From JAOAFZ01 sp964407325 (GTDB lineage Bacteria; Patescibacteriota; Microgenomatia; UBA1406; GWC2-37-13), in contig CAYOVA010000001.1 of the NCBI GenBank assembly GCA_964407325.1, positions 1 through 64,000 on the forward strand: a stretch of DNA of 64,000 nt, in the 5' to 3' direction. Within the stretch, counting starts at the first letter, position 1. Each line of letters begins with the position of its first letter. The translations under genes were made by a program, and so were the position numbers. Below the pieces are notes generated by a model. The model was not told where the DNA came from. It worked only from the letters and a program-made list of their open reading frames with translations, and did no database searches. Shown here piece after piece: positions 22,943-31,162 of this stretch.

Positions 22943-23500
22943 TTATTCCATGGTATCTGGTCGACGCCTTCCGCGATGTTGTGCTTGCTTGAAGATAGCC
23001 CCTGCACCCCAATTTGCATCAAGGTCGATTGTCGCAAGATAGTCGTCGTTGATGGGTCTGGACATATCGGAGATGATGACGTACCTATGGGTGAACGGAT
23101 CCTTGTAGTCGAAGGCATAATTCCCATCTCTTGCAGCGCCAGTGGCTGTGCAATAGATGTCAAGTGCTTTAGCGATTTTCTCCGCCGTGACCTGAGGTTT
23201 CGTTTGCCCCATATTCGTTAAGAGATGGTCGTCAGGTGGGCTGTAGGCGCCCTGACTAAATCGTTGCAGCTCACCTCTACCATCTCCCATCCCGCGTGGC
23301 GGGTTTGTACCGTAGGAGCGGGGCGCTGGGTTACGAGAAGTGTTCCCAAAACCAATTGCACCAAGGGCTTGCCGGATCCTCACATAGATCACCACGACGG
23401 CGACTGCTGTCAGTAGTACGAATAGCCAGAAAGGCCACCAGTATGGCTGCTCGAGCATCCACTGGATGAACTTCTGGACGAGCGTTTGCGGTGCTGACAT
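22943..23500 (-). CDS. Single-pass membrane protein of unknown function from a GC-rich cassette
   Basis: About 185 residues. The ATG at 23500 follows a GGAGG site with 8-nt spacing, so it is chosen over an in-frame ATG six codons earlier. After a short amphipathic start (KFIQWMLEQPYWWPFW) comes a helix (LFVLLTAVAVVVIYV) and a soluble C-terminal domain with TAEKIAKALDIYCTAT, NYAFDYKDPFTHRYVIISD and a basic end. No family is recognised. A -10 box, TATAAT, lies at plus 23547-23552 on the minus strand. It is the first gene of a two-gene GC-rich operon. Confidence 0.65.
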   Translation of the reverse strand: MSAPQTLVQKFIQWMLEQPYWWPFWLFVLLTAVAVVVIYVRIRQALGAIGFGNTSRNPAPRSYGTNPPRGMGDGRGELQRFSQGAYSPPDDHLLTNMGQTKPQVTAEKIAKALDIYCTATGAARDGNYAFDYKDPFTHRYVIISDMSRPINDDYLATIDLDANWGAGAIFKQAQHRGRRRPDTME

Positions 23501-23652
23501 AGTCCTAACCTCCTTCATTGTTCGTGTGCGATTCCAAGCTGCAGGTATTATAGCAAATAATATCTTGTAGTAAATGTAAGAAGGATTACTGCAGGAGGAG
23601 TAATGAGCATAACAAAAAATATCAGTACATCCGTAAGTATGGTACCTACCTC

Positions 23653-24969
23653 TTAGGTTCCTTGTAGTATTTTCTTTGTTTCGACTTTGTAGAGCTCCAC
23701 ATGGGGCTGGTCAAATGTGTTTACGTTCATCAGCTTTCCCAGATACATCATTTCAACCATTTTGAACTGCATAAATTCCGCCAGTCCGCTTTCGTTGATT
23801 TCATCCAGGATAATTTCGGTGAAGGGCTGTTCCTGGTTTTTGTAGGCGATTTTGACACCGTCTTTGATGGCATCCATAATCTGTGAGGCTCGTTTTCCAT
23901 TGATGTGCTCCACCAACGGGAATTGCAATGTTTCCGGAACTCGTGCTTCGTACTTTGGTTTTGCTGCTGAAACAAAGGTGGTGATTTTATCTTTAGGCCC
24001 TCCTAAATAGAGTTGCCCGACTGAATGAAGATCAGTTGATCCAAGCGAAACGGTTGGTGTAATGCCAGTATGTGCCGGATTTCCCTGAAGGTCGTGTTCT
24101 TTTCCCACACTTTCACCCATAAGCTGGCGGTACCACTTGCCAATAGACTCGAGTTGCGGAGTAAAAAAGAAATTATCGTTAATTTTTTTGCCGTTCTTGT
24201 AGTGCAAATAGAGGATCGCGGCTGATTGCATTGCCGGATTTTGTGCAGGATCTTCATTCAGGCATAAGTCGCGAATTTTTGTGGCGGCATCGCGGATTGC
24301 TTCCACATTAATGCCAATTGCAGTGAGGGGGAAAATACCCACATTTGAAAATACCGAAAATCTGCCGCCGACTTGTTTTGCTAACGGCAGCACTGCAACT
24401 CTCATTTCCTGTGCTTTTACCCATAAGGGCGAGTTCTCGTCGGTGGTAATTACCAGTCTATCCTTTGATCCTGGAAATTTGCGCTCCATGGCTGCCATTA
24501 CAATTTCCAAATTGGCAATTGTTTCGGTAGTTCCACCGGATTTGCTAATTGCATTGATAAGTACTTCTTCTTTATCGTTCAGTTTTTCGATGAACTTACA
24601 CAGTTTGGCGAGGAATTCTTCTTCATTGGTATCAACAAAGATCATTTTGGCGTTATATTCGCGCTGGTCTTCCAGAATGTCGTAATAGCCAAAGAAGGCG
24701 TCGTAGATTGCTTTGGTTCCTAGATTAGAACCACCAATCCCAATATCAATTATGTATTTCAGCTTGTTGGTAACTTTCTGCTTCTTCATTTCCTGGGATT
24801 GGGTTAGCACATCCTGGTCTGAAGGAAGATTAATGGAACTTTCCGCAGCTTCATAATTGCCTGATTCAACAACCTGCTGTAAATGCTTTGCGTAGTCAGC
24901 TAATTGAGAAGCGGTTTTGATAATGTCTTCTTGGGTTAATCGGGATGAGTCCTGATACAGGAATTTCAT
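23653..24969 (-). CDS. pgi: Glucose-6-phosphate isomerase
   Basis: The 438-residue protein interconverts glucose-6-phosphate and fructose-6-phosphate. Key segments are the phosphate-binding IDIGIGGSNLGTKAIYDA, the AISKSGGTTETIANLE loop, the GGRFSVFSNVGIFPL signature and a late VEHINGKRASQIMDA containing a conserved His. It is shorter than the enterobacterial enzyme but close to the compact Bacillus-type form. The neighbouring cupin gene (25 bases away, same strand) resembles a mannose-6-phosphate isomerase-type protein, so sugar-phosphate metabolism appears clustered. Confidence 0.92.
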   Translation of the reverse strand: MKFLYQDSSRLTQEDIIKTASQLADYAKHLQQVVESGNYEAAESSINLPSDQDVLTQSQEMKKQKVTNKLKYIIDIGIGGSNLGTKAIYDAFFGYYDILEDQREYNAKMIFVDTNEEEFLAKLCKFIEKLNDKEEVLINAISKSGGTTETIANLEIVMAAMERKFPGSKDRLVITTDENSPLWVKAQEMRVAVLPLAKQVGGRFSVFSNVGIFPLTAIGINVEAIRDAATKIRDLCLNEDPAQNPAMQSAAILYLHYKNGKKINDNFFFTPQLESIGKWYRQLMGESVGKEHDLQGNPAHTGITPTVSLGSTDLHSVGQLYLGGPKDKITTFVSAAKPKYEARVPETLQFPLVEHINGKRASQIMDAIKDGVKIAYKNQEQPFTEIILDEINESGLAEFMQFKMVEMMYLGKLMNVNTFDQPHVELYKVETKKILQGT

Positions 24970-24996
24970 AGGGGTAGATGGAATTATTAAATGTAT

Positions 24997-25443
24997 TTAC
25001 TTGGTTCCACTCCAACCGCGGTTTTCCTGTTTGCGCATTTCCTCGGTTTCGGTTTCGCGGTTGGCGTCGTCCTGGAGCCTAAATGTGTTTCCGGTTTCCG
25101 GGGTCGAGGCTTCCAGGAATACACAATCGGTAACGGCAATAAGTCGGTGGATTTGGCCTGGTTGGACAAAGTATCCATGGTTTAATTCCATTGGGATTTC
25201 CTTTTCCTCACCGTTTTCATCAGTTAGCACCAGTCGGCCTTCTCCGGAAATGCAGACCATTGTTTCAATCTTTTCATCATGGTATTGGAGGCTCAGTCTT
25301 TTACCGGCATTTACATGGAGGATTTTCCCGGTTGCGGGGACATCGTCGCGGGTGTAGATAATTTCATAACCCCAGGGCTTGTCGACGCGCTTCTGGTAAG
25401 GTGTTGTTGAAAAGTTGGATGTATCAAAACCGTTTTTTATCAT
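24997..25443 (-). CDS. Cupin protein, type II mannose-6-phosphate isomerase-like
   Basis: About 148 residues from the ATG at 25443; the frame is open further upstream but that part overlaps the promoter of the divergent UbiA gene. It contains KPWGYEIIYTRDD, the metal-binding cupin motif GKRLSLQYHDEKIETMVCISG (partial) and HGYFVQPGQIHRLIA, as in the C-terminal domain of ManC/AlgA proteins. These isomerise mannose-6-phosphate to fructose-6-phosphate when the residues are complete. With pgi next door a sugar-phosphate role is likely, but a simpler cupin function cannot be excluded. Confidence 0.8.
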   Translation of the reverse strand: MIKNGFDTSNFSTTPYQKRVDKPWGYEIIYTRDDVPATGKILHVNAGKRLSLQYHDEKIETMVCISGEGRLVLTDENGEEKEIPMELNHGYFVQPGQIHRLIAVTDCVFLEASTPETGNTFRLQDDANRETETEEMRKQENRGWSGTK

Positions 25444-25510
25444 AGTAGGGTCATGGTACTGTAAAAACGCGTTTTTTTCAATGTGAAACTGGTATAATTC
25501 TAGCAATAGC

Positions 25511-26419
25511 ATGCTAAAACACCGAATGTGGATCTACGCACGGGCGCTTCGTGTCAATCAATGGATAAAGAATCTTGTGGTATTTACCGCAATTCTGTTT
25601 TCCGGAAGTCTTCTTATTCCCAACTTGTTTTTCAATTCGCTCTATGCGTTTGTGGTATTCTGTTTGCTTTCTTCAACTTCATATTTGCTCAATGACATTA
25701 TCGATTACCAGTACGATATCAAGCACCCTGTAAAGAAGAACCGGCCGATAGCTGCGGGGTTGATTACCATACCTCAGGCAACCTTCCTGGTATTCGTACT
25801 AACTCTGGTTTCGTTGTTGCTTGCGTTGCTGTTTTCAATACAGCTGTTTGTAGTTGCCTTTGCATTTATTTTGCTGCATTTCCTGTATTCGATGGTTTTA
25901 AAGCGTTATCCGATTATCGACATCTTCACTATTTCATTTAGCTTTATGATCCGCACGCTGGCAGGTGAAATTGCCTCCGGGTACCATATACCGATCTGGC
26001 TGTTTTTGACAATTTTCTTTGTTTCGCTGTTTATGGCTACTGTAAAGCGCCATGCAGAATTAGTACGACAGGGAAAAGAAACTCGATTAGCATTAATGAA
26101 CTACGGCGACCATTTGTTAATGTTCTTAACTAATACGTTTGCCACTGCGACAATACTTGCTTATTCTTTGTATACCTATTTGGAGAAACCACCATTTATA
26201 CAAACGCCTTTGTCACAGTTCTACCCGCGTTTTGAAGGACGAAAGTGGCTCATGATTACCATTCCCTTTGTGGTATATGGGATTGCCCGCTATGCGCAGT
26301 TGTTGTACCAGCGTGAAGAAGGAGAGCGCCCGGAAAAGATTATTACGACAGATAAGCCATTGGTAGTTTCGATGGTAGTGTGGGCGTTGATAACGATTTC
26401 GTTGATTTACTTGTTTTAA
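25511..26419 (+). CDS. UbiA prenyltransferase, decaprenyl-phosphate phosphoribosyltransferase-like
   Basis: The 302-residue polytopic membrane protein starts with RALRVNQWIKNLVVF and carries the UbiA aspartate motif LLNDIIDYQYDIKHPVKKNRPIAAG (given in part). The HP-x-K-x-x-RPIA form is typical of the DPPR-synthase branch, which moves phosphoribose onto a polyprenyl phosphate to start arabinan-type sugar donors. A second Asp-containing loop is VKRHAELVRQG. This would make it an envelope-glycan enzyme; the polyprenyl length and product are not known. TATAAT at 25493-25498 gives a leader of only a few nucleotides. Confidence 0.82.
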   Translation: MLKHRMWIYARALRVNQWIKNLVVFTAILFSGSLLIPNLFFNSLYAFVVFCLLSSTSYLLNDIIDYQYDIKHPVKKNRPIAAGLITIPQATFLVFVLTLVSLLLALLFSIQLFVVAFAFILLHFLYSMVLKRYPIIDIFTISFSFMIRTLAGEIASGYHIPIWLFLTIFFVSLFMATVKRHAELVRQGKETRLALMNYGDHLLMFLTNTFATATILAYSLYTYLEKPPFIQTPLSQFYPRFEGRKWLMITIPFVVYGIARYAQLLYQREEGERPEKIITTDKPLVVSMVVWALITISLIYLF

Positions 26420-26438
26420 TTACAAATTCCATAAATAT

Positions 26439-26774
26439 ATGGCAGAAATTGAAGGTATGGGAACAAACACAAATTCAGATAATAATGGGGATGTAGTTGT
26501 GGCAACAGATCAACCAGTTGTGGTTAATGAGGGAGGAGATGGTGCTGCTACTGCCAATGTGAATTCACACCCTGAAGCCGGCACATCGGGTGTACAAGCA
26601 GCAATCAACGATTCAGGATTCGCGGCGAAAGAGTTTGGCGCAGATGCTGCTACAATGGCAAACGCGGCTCCGGGCTCGACTTTTACAGCTGGTGATGAAA
26701 CAAAAAATGCAACGATTACAGTAAACGATAAACCTGGAAGCTTTAACCTGGAGACAAACGATAATAGTAAATAA
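26439..26774 (+). CDS. Low-complexity acidic hypothetical protein
   Basis: A 111-residue protein rich in Asn, Asp, Gly, Ala, Thr and Val with no Cys and no membrane helix. It appears largely disordered. It begins 19 nt after the UbiA stop, so it may be co-transcribed. A weak Ala-rich segment (TSGVQAAINDSGFAAKEFG) could be amphipathic. No family or function is recognised; the codon use fits the moderate-GC genes rather than the GC-rich cassettes. Confidence 0.55.
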   Translation: MAEIEGMGTNTNSDNNGDVVVATDQPVVVNEGGDGAATANVNSHPEAGTSGVQAAINDSGFAAKEFGADAATMANAAPGSTFTAGDETKNATITVNDKPGSFNLETNDNSK

Positions 26775-26854
26775 ATAAAATTCCTTCTCTTTATATTTTC
26801 GGAGAGGCAGCAGCCTGTGAGCCGCCGCCCCTCCTCCTTCGATTCAGCCAGCGA

Positions 26855-27361
26855 TCAGGCCTGGAGCTGGTGGTGCCTGACAGCCCTCACCCGGATCTCC
26901 TCCACGTTCCACTTGCGCGGCGTAAGCACGGCGTTCCCCCGCTCGCGCACCCATACCTGGAAGTAGGCGTCCGGAGAGAACCTGAGACGCCTCCAGAACT
27001 TGCTGAAGGGCTTCTTGCTCTCGAGACGGCCATACCAGCAGGTGGAGCCGATTAGAGCGTGGTAGATGCCGCCCATGGCGTAGATAAGATCATCACCCTG
27101 CTGGATCAGCTCGATAAGCCCAGTGGTGTGGACTAGTCTCCTGGGAGTGGTGACACCCTTGATTTCCATCGTAGGTAGACACCACAGGCCGCTCGTATCG
27201 ATATCGGCGGGAATCGGAGCCCATCGCCAGATTTCGTAGAACGGCTTCGGCGCGAAGGTGCGGGCTTGAACCTGGTCAACCAGGTCTGACATATGCGCTT
27301 TCACACCCGCCGTACCGCCCGCCATGCCCGTAGTATCGGGCTCGTTAGTCGCAGTCGACAT
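26855..27361 (-). CDS. Hypothetical protein from a GC-rich cassette
   Basis: A 168-residue soluble-looking protein. The ATG at 27361 has AGGAGG 7 nt upstream and is therefore favoured over the in-frame ATG two codons earlier. Notable segments are KPFYEIWRWAPIPADID, GLIELIQQGDDLIYAMGGIYHAL and a basic end with RRLRFSPDAYFQVWVRERG. No known domain is recognised. It follows a 40-residue membrane protein gene by 11 nt, so the two form a small operon read from the promoter near 27600. GC-rich codons contrast with the UbiA and recA regions on both sides. Confidence 0.65.
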   Translation of the reverse strand: MSTATNEPDTTGMAGGTAGVKAHMSDLVDQVQARTFAPKPFYEIWRWAPIPADIDTSGLWCLPTMEIKGVTTPRRLVHTTGLIELIQQGDDLIYAMGGIYHALIGSTCWYGRLESKKPFSKFWRRLRFSPDAYFQVWVRERGNAVLTPRKWNVEEIRVRAVRHHQLQA

Positions 27362-27372
27362 GAGCACTCCTC

Positions 27373-27495
27373 CTAGCTGCGAAACCTCCGCAGCATCTTA
27401 ACTGTTAAGTATCCGACTACGGCGATCATGGAACCGACTGCAAACACCGCTAGAAAAAGCTGGGCGACGGCCGATACCCGCTCTCCTACCGGCAT
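27373..27495 (-). CDS. 40-residue single-pass membrane protein
   Basis: This small gene reads MPVGERVSAVAQLFLAVFAV and continues with one hydrophobic helix (to about residue 31) and a basic tail ending RRFRS. An AGGAAG site lies just upstream of the ATG and a perfect 7-bp hairpin (27511-27517 with 27526-27532) precedes it, matching the hairpin-SD-ATG order of other cassettes. An in-frame GTG at 27549, with its own GGAG site, would add 18 residues. It is the first gene of the operon with the 168-residue protein. Confidence 0.55.
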   Translation of the reverse strand: MPVGERVSAVAQLFLAVFAVGSMIAVVGYLTVKMLRRFRS

Positions 27496-27592
27496 GTCTG
27501 TCTTCCTGTAGAGGATTCTCGGTGTAATCCTCCTCTGGCTTGGTGGCACCGCCTCTCTCCTTTCAGATAGCTAACACAGAATCGATGAGGAA

Positions 27593-27621
27593 ATAATAGA
27601 ATAACTATGATGTTCTGTCAA
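27593..27621 (-). promoter_or_regulatory. Promoter of the small membrane protein cassette
   Basis: On the minus strand TTGACA (plus 27616-27621), a 17-nt spacer and TATTAT (plus 27593-27598) form a near-consensus sigma70 promoter. The leader of about 90 nt holds the hairpin and the SD. Confidence 0.7.
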
Positions 27622-27734
27622 TTGCTATAGGACTTTTGTGTAAAAGTTATGTAATAGTATCAAACAATGAAAAATGACCTGGTTTGTATCCTTTTATTAC
27701 AGATAATCACTCTTGTTTTTTTGTGTAAGAAGAC

Positions 27735-27760
27735 TACAATGACTACTGAACAATCGTTCA
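27735..27760 (+). promoter_or_regulatory. recA promoter with LexA-type operator
   Basis: TACAAT (27735-27740) is the likely -10. Overlapping the predicted start site is TGAACAATCGTTCA (27747-27760), a GAAC-N4-GTTC inverted repeat matching the Gram-positive/Actinobacterial LexA box core. A 12-bp palindrome GCAGTCGACTGC follows at 27782-27793. The rest of the gap upstream of recA (27622-27872) shows only a doubtful short frame starting at 27667. Confidence 0.65.
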
Positions 27761-27872
27761 ATCGCGAGGGCGAAAGTTTAAGCAGTCGACTGCGAAAGAG
27801 GAGAGAACATTACAAATTTCTAGTCAGTTTGTATCGTGAATCCTACGAAACTTTATTAATTTTAATTTCACT

Positions 27873-28985
27873 ATGGCAAAAGGAGATGACAAAAACAAAC
27901 AAGCATCCGGACCAGTTGCAGCATCAGGGAAAAGTGCGGCGATTAGTGCGGCGTTAGAGCAAATTCAGCGTCAGTACGGAAAGGGTTCGATTATGAAGAT
28001 GGGTGACAGTCTAAATATGCCGATTGAAGGTATATCCACCGGAATTATGCCTCTTGATATTGCATTAGGAGGAAAAGGTATTCCTAAAGGAAGAATTGTC
28101 GAAGTCTACGGTCCTGAGGCATCAGGGAAGACAACACTGTGTTTATCCTTAATTTCAGAAGTGCAAAAAACCGGGGGAACCTGTGCCTTTATCGATGCTG
28201 AACATGCGCTTGACCCACAGTGGGCCGAGATAATGGGTGTAAAGGTAGAAGATCTGCTTATTTCCCAGCCAGATAACGGAGAACAGGCACTGGAAATTGC
28301 AGAAACATTAGTGCGATCAGGAGCTATTGATCTGATTGTTGTAGATTCTGTTGCAGCCCTTGTCCCACGTGCAGAAATTGAAGGGGATATGGGAGATGCC
28401 CAAATGGGTCTTCATGCCCGTCTTATGTCACAGGCGCTGCGCAAACTTACCGGTGTGGTAAACAAGTCAAAAACAATTATCCTATTTACTAATCAGCTTC
28501 GTCTTAAAATTGGAATCATGTTTGGAAACCCTGAAACAACGACAGGAGGTATGGCGTTAAAGTTCTATGCATCCATCCGCATGGATGTCCGCAAGATCGA
28601 AACCATTAAGAAAAACAACGAAATTGTGGGAACTCGTGTGCGTGTCAAGATCGTAAAAAACAAAATTGCTCCACCATTCCGTGAAGCAGAATTTGTTATT
28701 AACAGCAAAGGTGTTGACCGACTTGAATCACTCATTGAAGCAGCCATCAACGGAGGAATTCTTTCTCGAAGCGGTTCGTTTATTAAGTACAAAGACGCTA
28801 CTCTGGGACAAGGAAGAGAACAGGTCAAAGATATTCTTGCCCAGGATGAAAAGCTTCGCAATGAAATTCTTGGAGCAGTTCGTCAGCGATTTGGCGGGAA
28901 ATCACCAGCTCCCATAGCTGCTAATGCAAAAAATACCGATGCAGAACCAGAACGGGAAGATGATGAAGATGAATCAGAAGATTAA
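27873..28985 (+). CDS. recA: Recombinase A
   Basis: A 370-residue RecA, the strand-exchange and SOS coprotease protein. It has the Walker A loop GPEASGKTT, the LIVVDSVAALVPRAEIEGDMGD Walker B/L1 region (given in part), the L2 region with FTNQLRLKIGIMFGNPETTTGG, and an acidic C-terminal tail (EREDDEDESED). No inteins or breaks are seen. The start at 27873 (MAKGDDKNKQ) lacks an SD but follows a leader of about 125 nt from a LexA-boxed promoter. recX follows after a hairpin, the common order. Confidence 0.97.
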   Translation: MAKGDDKNKQASGPVAASGKSAAISAALEQIQRQYGKGSIMKMGDSLNMPIEGISTGIMPLDIALGGKGIPKGRIVEVYGPEASGKTTLCLSLISEVQKTGGTCAFIDAEHALDPQWAEIMGVKVEDLLISQPDNGEQALEIAETLVRSGAIDLIVVDSVAALVPRAEIEGDMGDAQMGLHARLMSQALRKLTGVVNKSKTIILFTNQLRLKIGIMFGNPETTTGGMALKFYASIRMDVRKIETIKKNNEIVGTRVRVKIVKNKIAPPFREAEFVINSKGVDRLESLIEAAINGGILSRSGSFIKYKDATLGQGREQVKDILAQDEKLRNEILGAVRQRFGGKSPAPIAANAKNTDAEPEREDDEDESED

Positions 28986-28993
28986 CCGATTGA

Positions 28994-29016
28994 GGAGAGG
29001 GCACATCGCCCTCTCC
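28994..29016 (+). terminator. Hairpin between recA and recX
   Basis: GGAGAGGGC (28994-29002) pairs perfectly with GCCCTCTCC (29008-29016), with an ACATC loop. No T-run follows, so it may be a partial terminator that lets limited read-through into recX, as known for recA-recX in other bacteria. Confidence 0.6.
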
Positions 29017-29026
29017 AATATCAACT

Positions 29027-29497
29027 ATGGATAAAGCCAAACAACTTGCATTTTTCTACCTGAAATTTCGTGATAGAACGGTGAAGGAAATGAGGGATTA
29101 CCTCATTAAAAAACAGCAGAGATTCCAGTACTCAAACGAGGATATCGAAGCAGTAATTACCTATCTGAAAGAGAATAACTATCTTAATGATCTACGCTAT
29201 GTCGAAAACTACGTGCGTAACAAGGTTGAACTAAAGCCTCAAGGAAAAACAAAGCTAACATTCGACTTAAAAAGGAAAGGGATATCAGAAAATCTCCTCA
29301 CCCAATTTTTCATGGAGGAAGTGGTAGATGAAGAATCAGCCGCCAAAGAAGCACTCACTAAAATATGGCATAAATTTACCAAGTTGGATCATCAAAAGCA
29401 GTTCGAGAGAGCCGCACGATTTCTCGCATCCAGAGGCTTCTCCTATCCAATAATAAAAAAAACTATTGCAGAATTGCAGTCCTCTGAGGTACAATAG
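29027..29497 (+). CDS. recX: Regulatory protein RecX
   Basis: The 156-residue helical protein matches RecX, which binds and limits RecA filaments. It shows the three-helix repeat style: FFYLKFRDRTVKEMRDYLIKK (given in part), IEAVITYLKENNYLNDLRYVENYV and KTKLTFDLKRKGISENLL. Its place 41 bases after recA supports the call. Length is typical. No separate promoter is obvious, so expression probably depends on read-through of the recA hairpin. Confidence 0.9.
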   Translation: MDKAKQLAFFYLKFRDRTVKEMRDYLIKKQQRFQYSNEDIEAVITYLKENNYLNDLRYVENYVRNKVELKPQGKTKLTFDLKRKGISENLLTQFFMEEVVDEESAAKEALTKIWHKFTKLDHQKQFERAARFLASRGFSYPIIKKTIAELQSSEVQ

Positions 29498-29674
29498 CGC
29501 AAGCAAATTATTATTTTGCTTTCGGAAGATTACAAACCTATTACAAGTTTACCGACCTACACTATATTTCAGATGGTGACGTTTTGAGCCTGGGATTTAA
29601 CCAGCATGGTTTTATATAGTTGATCGTGGGTGAACTGTACATTTGTCCTCCTTCCTGAAAGCATATTTACCAAT

Positions 29675-31162
29675 ATGATTCAGTCAATTCTGCAAAAGAT
29701 TTTTCCGAAAAAACTTACGGATGAGGTCTTACAACAAAATGAAACAAAAGCCAAAGAGATTATCTTACAGGCAGAACAGGAAGCTCTCAAAATTAAACAG
29801 TCGGCAACAGAAGAAAGTCTTCGTGTAAAAAATGAAGCTGCTAAAGAAGCTCGAAAAACAGTTGATGAGGCGCTGGAAATCGAAAAGCGTCTTGCCAAAA
29901 AGGAGGAAGCTATTCAACAGCGTGAAAGGGAACTTGAGAAAAATAGAGCAAGTCTTGAAAACTCAAAGAAACAGGTGGAAGATGTAAAGAAGGACTTTGA
30001 AGAGAAGCGCGAACAGATTCTTGTAAAGCTTGAAAAGATCTCCCAGATGTCAAAAGACGAAGCAAAAAACTTACTTCTAAGAGGCTGGGAAGAAAAGCTC
30101 AAAGGAGAAGTCGCACGGAGAATTAAAGCTTCCGAAGAAGAAATAAAACAAAACGTAGATGAAAAAGCAAAAGAACTTCTCCTTGAAGCAATGCGTTACG
30201 GAGCAACAGACTACGTCTCTGAATTTACCCTTTCAGTGGTAAATCTTCCAAGCGAAGATATGAAAGGCCGCATTATTGGAAAAGACGGACGTAACATTCG
30301 CGCGTTCGAACTTGCCACAGGTGTAGATGTCGATCTTGAAGAAGAAGGCGTTATTCGACTTTCATCATTTGACTCGATTCGCCGCGAAGTTGCTAAGAGA
30401 TCTCTTGAACAACTATTAAAAGATGGACGTATTCAGCCACAAAGAATCGAGGAAATAGTTAATAAACAAAGAATTGAAATTGATAAGATTATCTTCCGGG
30501 CTGGAGAAGATCTTGCTCATAGAGTCAATATATTTAACCTGCCATCAGAGTTGGTAAAACTCCTCGGAAAGTTTAAATTCCGATACTCATATGGACAGAA
30601 CATGATTCTCCATACCCTTGAAGAAACCCGTATTGGAATCGCACTTGCTCATGAGTTAAAGGCAGATGTAAATGTGGTGAAGCTTGGATGTTTACTGCAT
30701 GATATCGGTAAAGTTATAAACGACAAAGAAGGCTCACACGTTGACTTGGGTGTAGAACTGCTGAAGAAATACCGATTTCCACAAAAGGTTATCAACGTAA
30801 TAGCAGAGCATCATGAAGATGTACCGTTTAGTTCCTTGGAATCAGTTATCGTCTATGTTGTTGACGCCGTTTCCGGTGGAAGACCGGGAGCACGCCATGA
30901 AGATCTGGAAGAGTACATCAAGAGAATTAAGACCATCGAAGATACAGCAAAAGCGCATGCCGGAGTAAAGGAAGTCTATGCGCTCCAGGCTGGTCGTGAA
31001 TTGCGAGTAATAGTCAAGCCGGATGAAGTAAACGATGATGCCGCATTGGTTATGGCCGCGAAACTGAAAGAAGAACTTGAAGGGAAGTTTGAAGTATTCC
31101 CCGGGAATATCAAAATTACGATCTTGCGCGAATTTAGAGCCGAGAGCGTGGCAAAGATCTAA
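29675..31162 (+). CDS. rny: Ribonuclease Y
   Basis: About 495 residues. A long charged coiled coil (about 20-170) is followed by a KH domain (GRIIGKDGRNIRAFELATGV) and an HD domain with LHDIGKV and AEHHED metal-ligand motifs. RNase Y starts mRNA decay by endonucleolytic cleavage. The usual N-terminal membrane helix is not evident: the protein opens with MIQSILQKIFPKKLTDEV, at best amphipathic. The frame is open upstream to 29630 without adding a clear helix. A soluble or peripherally attached RNase Y is therefore suggested. The 178-base gap before it shows no other gene. Confidence 0.93.
   Translation: MIQSILQKIFPKKLTDEVLQQNETKAKEIILQAEQEALKIKQSATEESLRVKNEAAKEARKTVDEALEIEKRLAKKEEAIQQRERELEKNRASLENSKKQVEDVKKDFEEKREQILVKLEKISQMSKDEAKNLLLRGWEEKLKGEVARRIKASEEEIKQNVDEKAKELLLEAMRYGATDYVSEFTLSVVNLPSEDMKGRIIGKDGRNIRAFELATGVDVDLEEEGVIRLSSFDSIRREVAKRSLEQLLKDGRIQPQRIEEIVNKQRIEIDKIIFRAGEDLAHRVNIFNLPSELVKLLGKFKFRYSYGQNMILHTLEETRIGIALAHELKADVNVVKLGCLLHDIGKVINDKEGSHVDLGVELLKKYRFPQKVINVIAEHHEDVPFSSLESVIVYVVDAVSGGRPGARHEDLEEYIKRIKTIEDTAKAHAGVKEVYALQAGRELRVIVKPDEVNDDAALVMAAKLKEELEGKFEVFPGNIKITILREFRAESVAKI

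Noticed and set aside
27667..27957. 96-codon frame overlapping the recA start
   Set aside because: It spans the recA promoter, LexA box and leader and overlaps recA in another frame; the product resembles nothing known.
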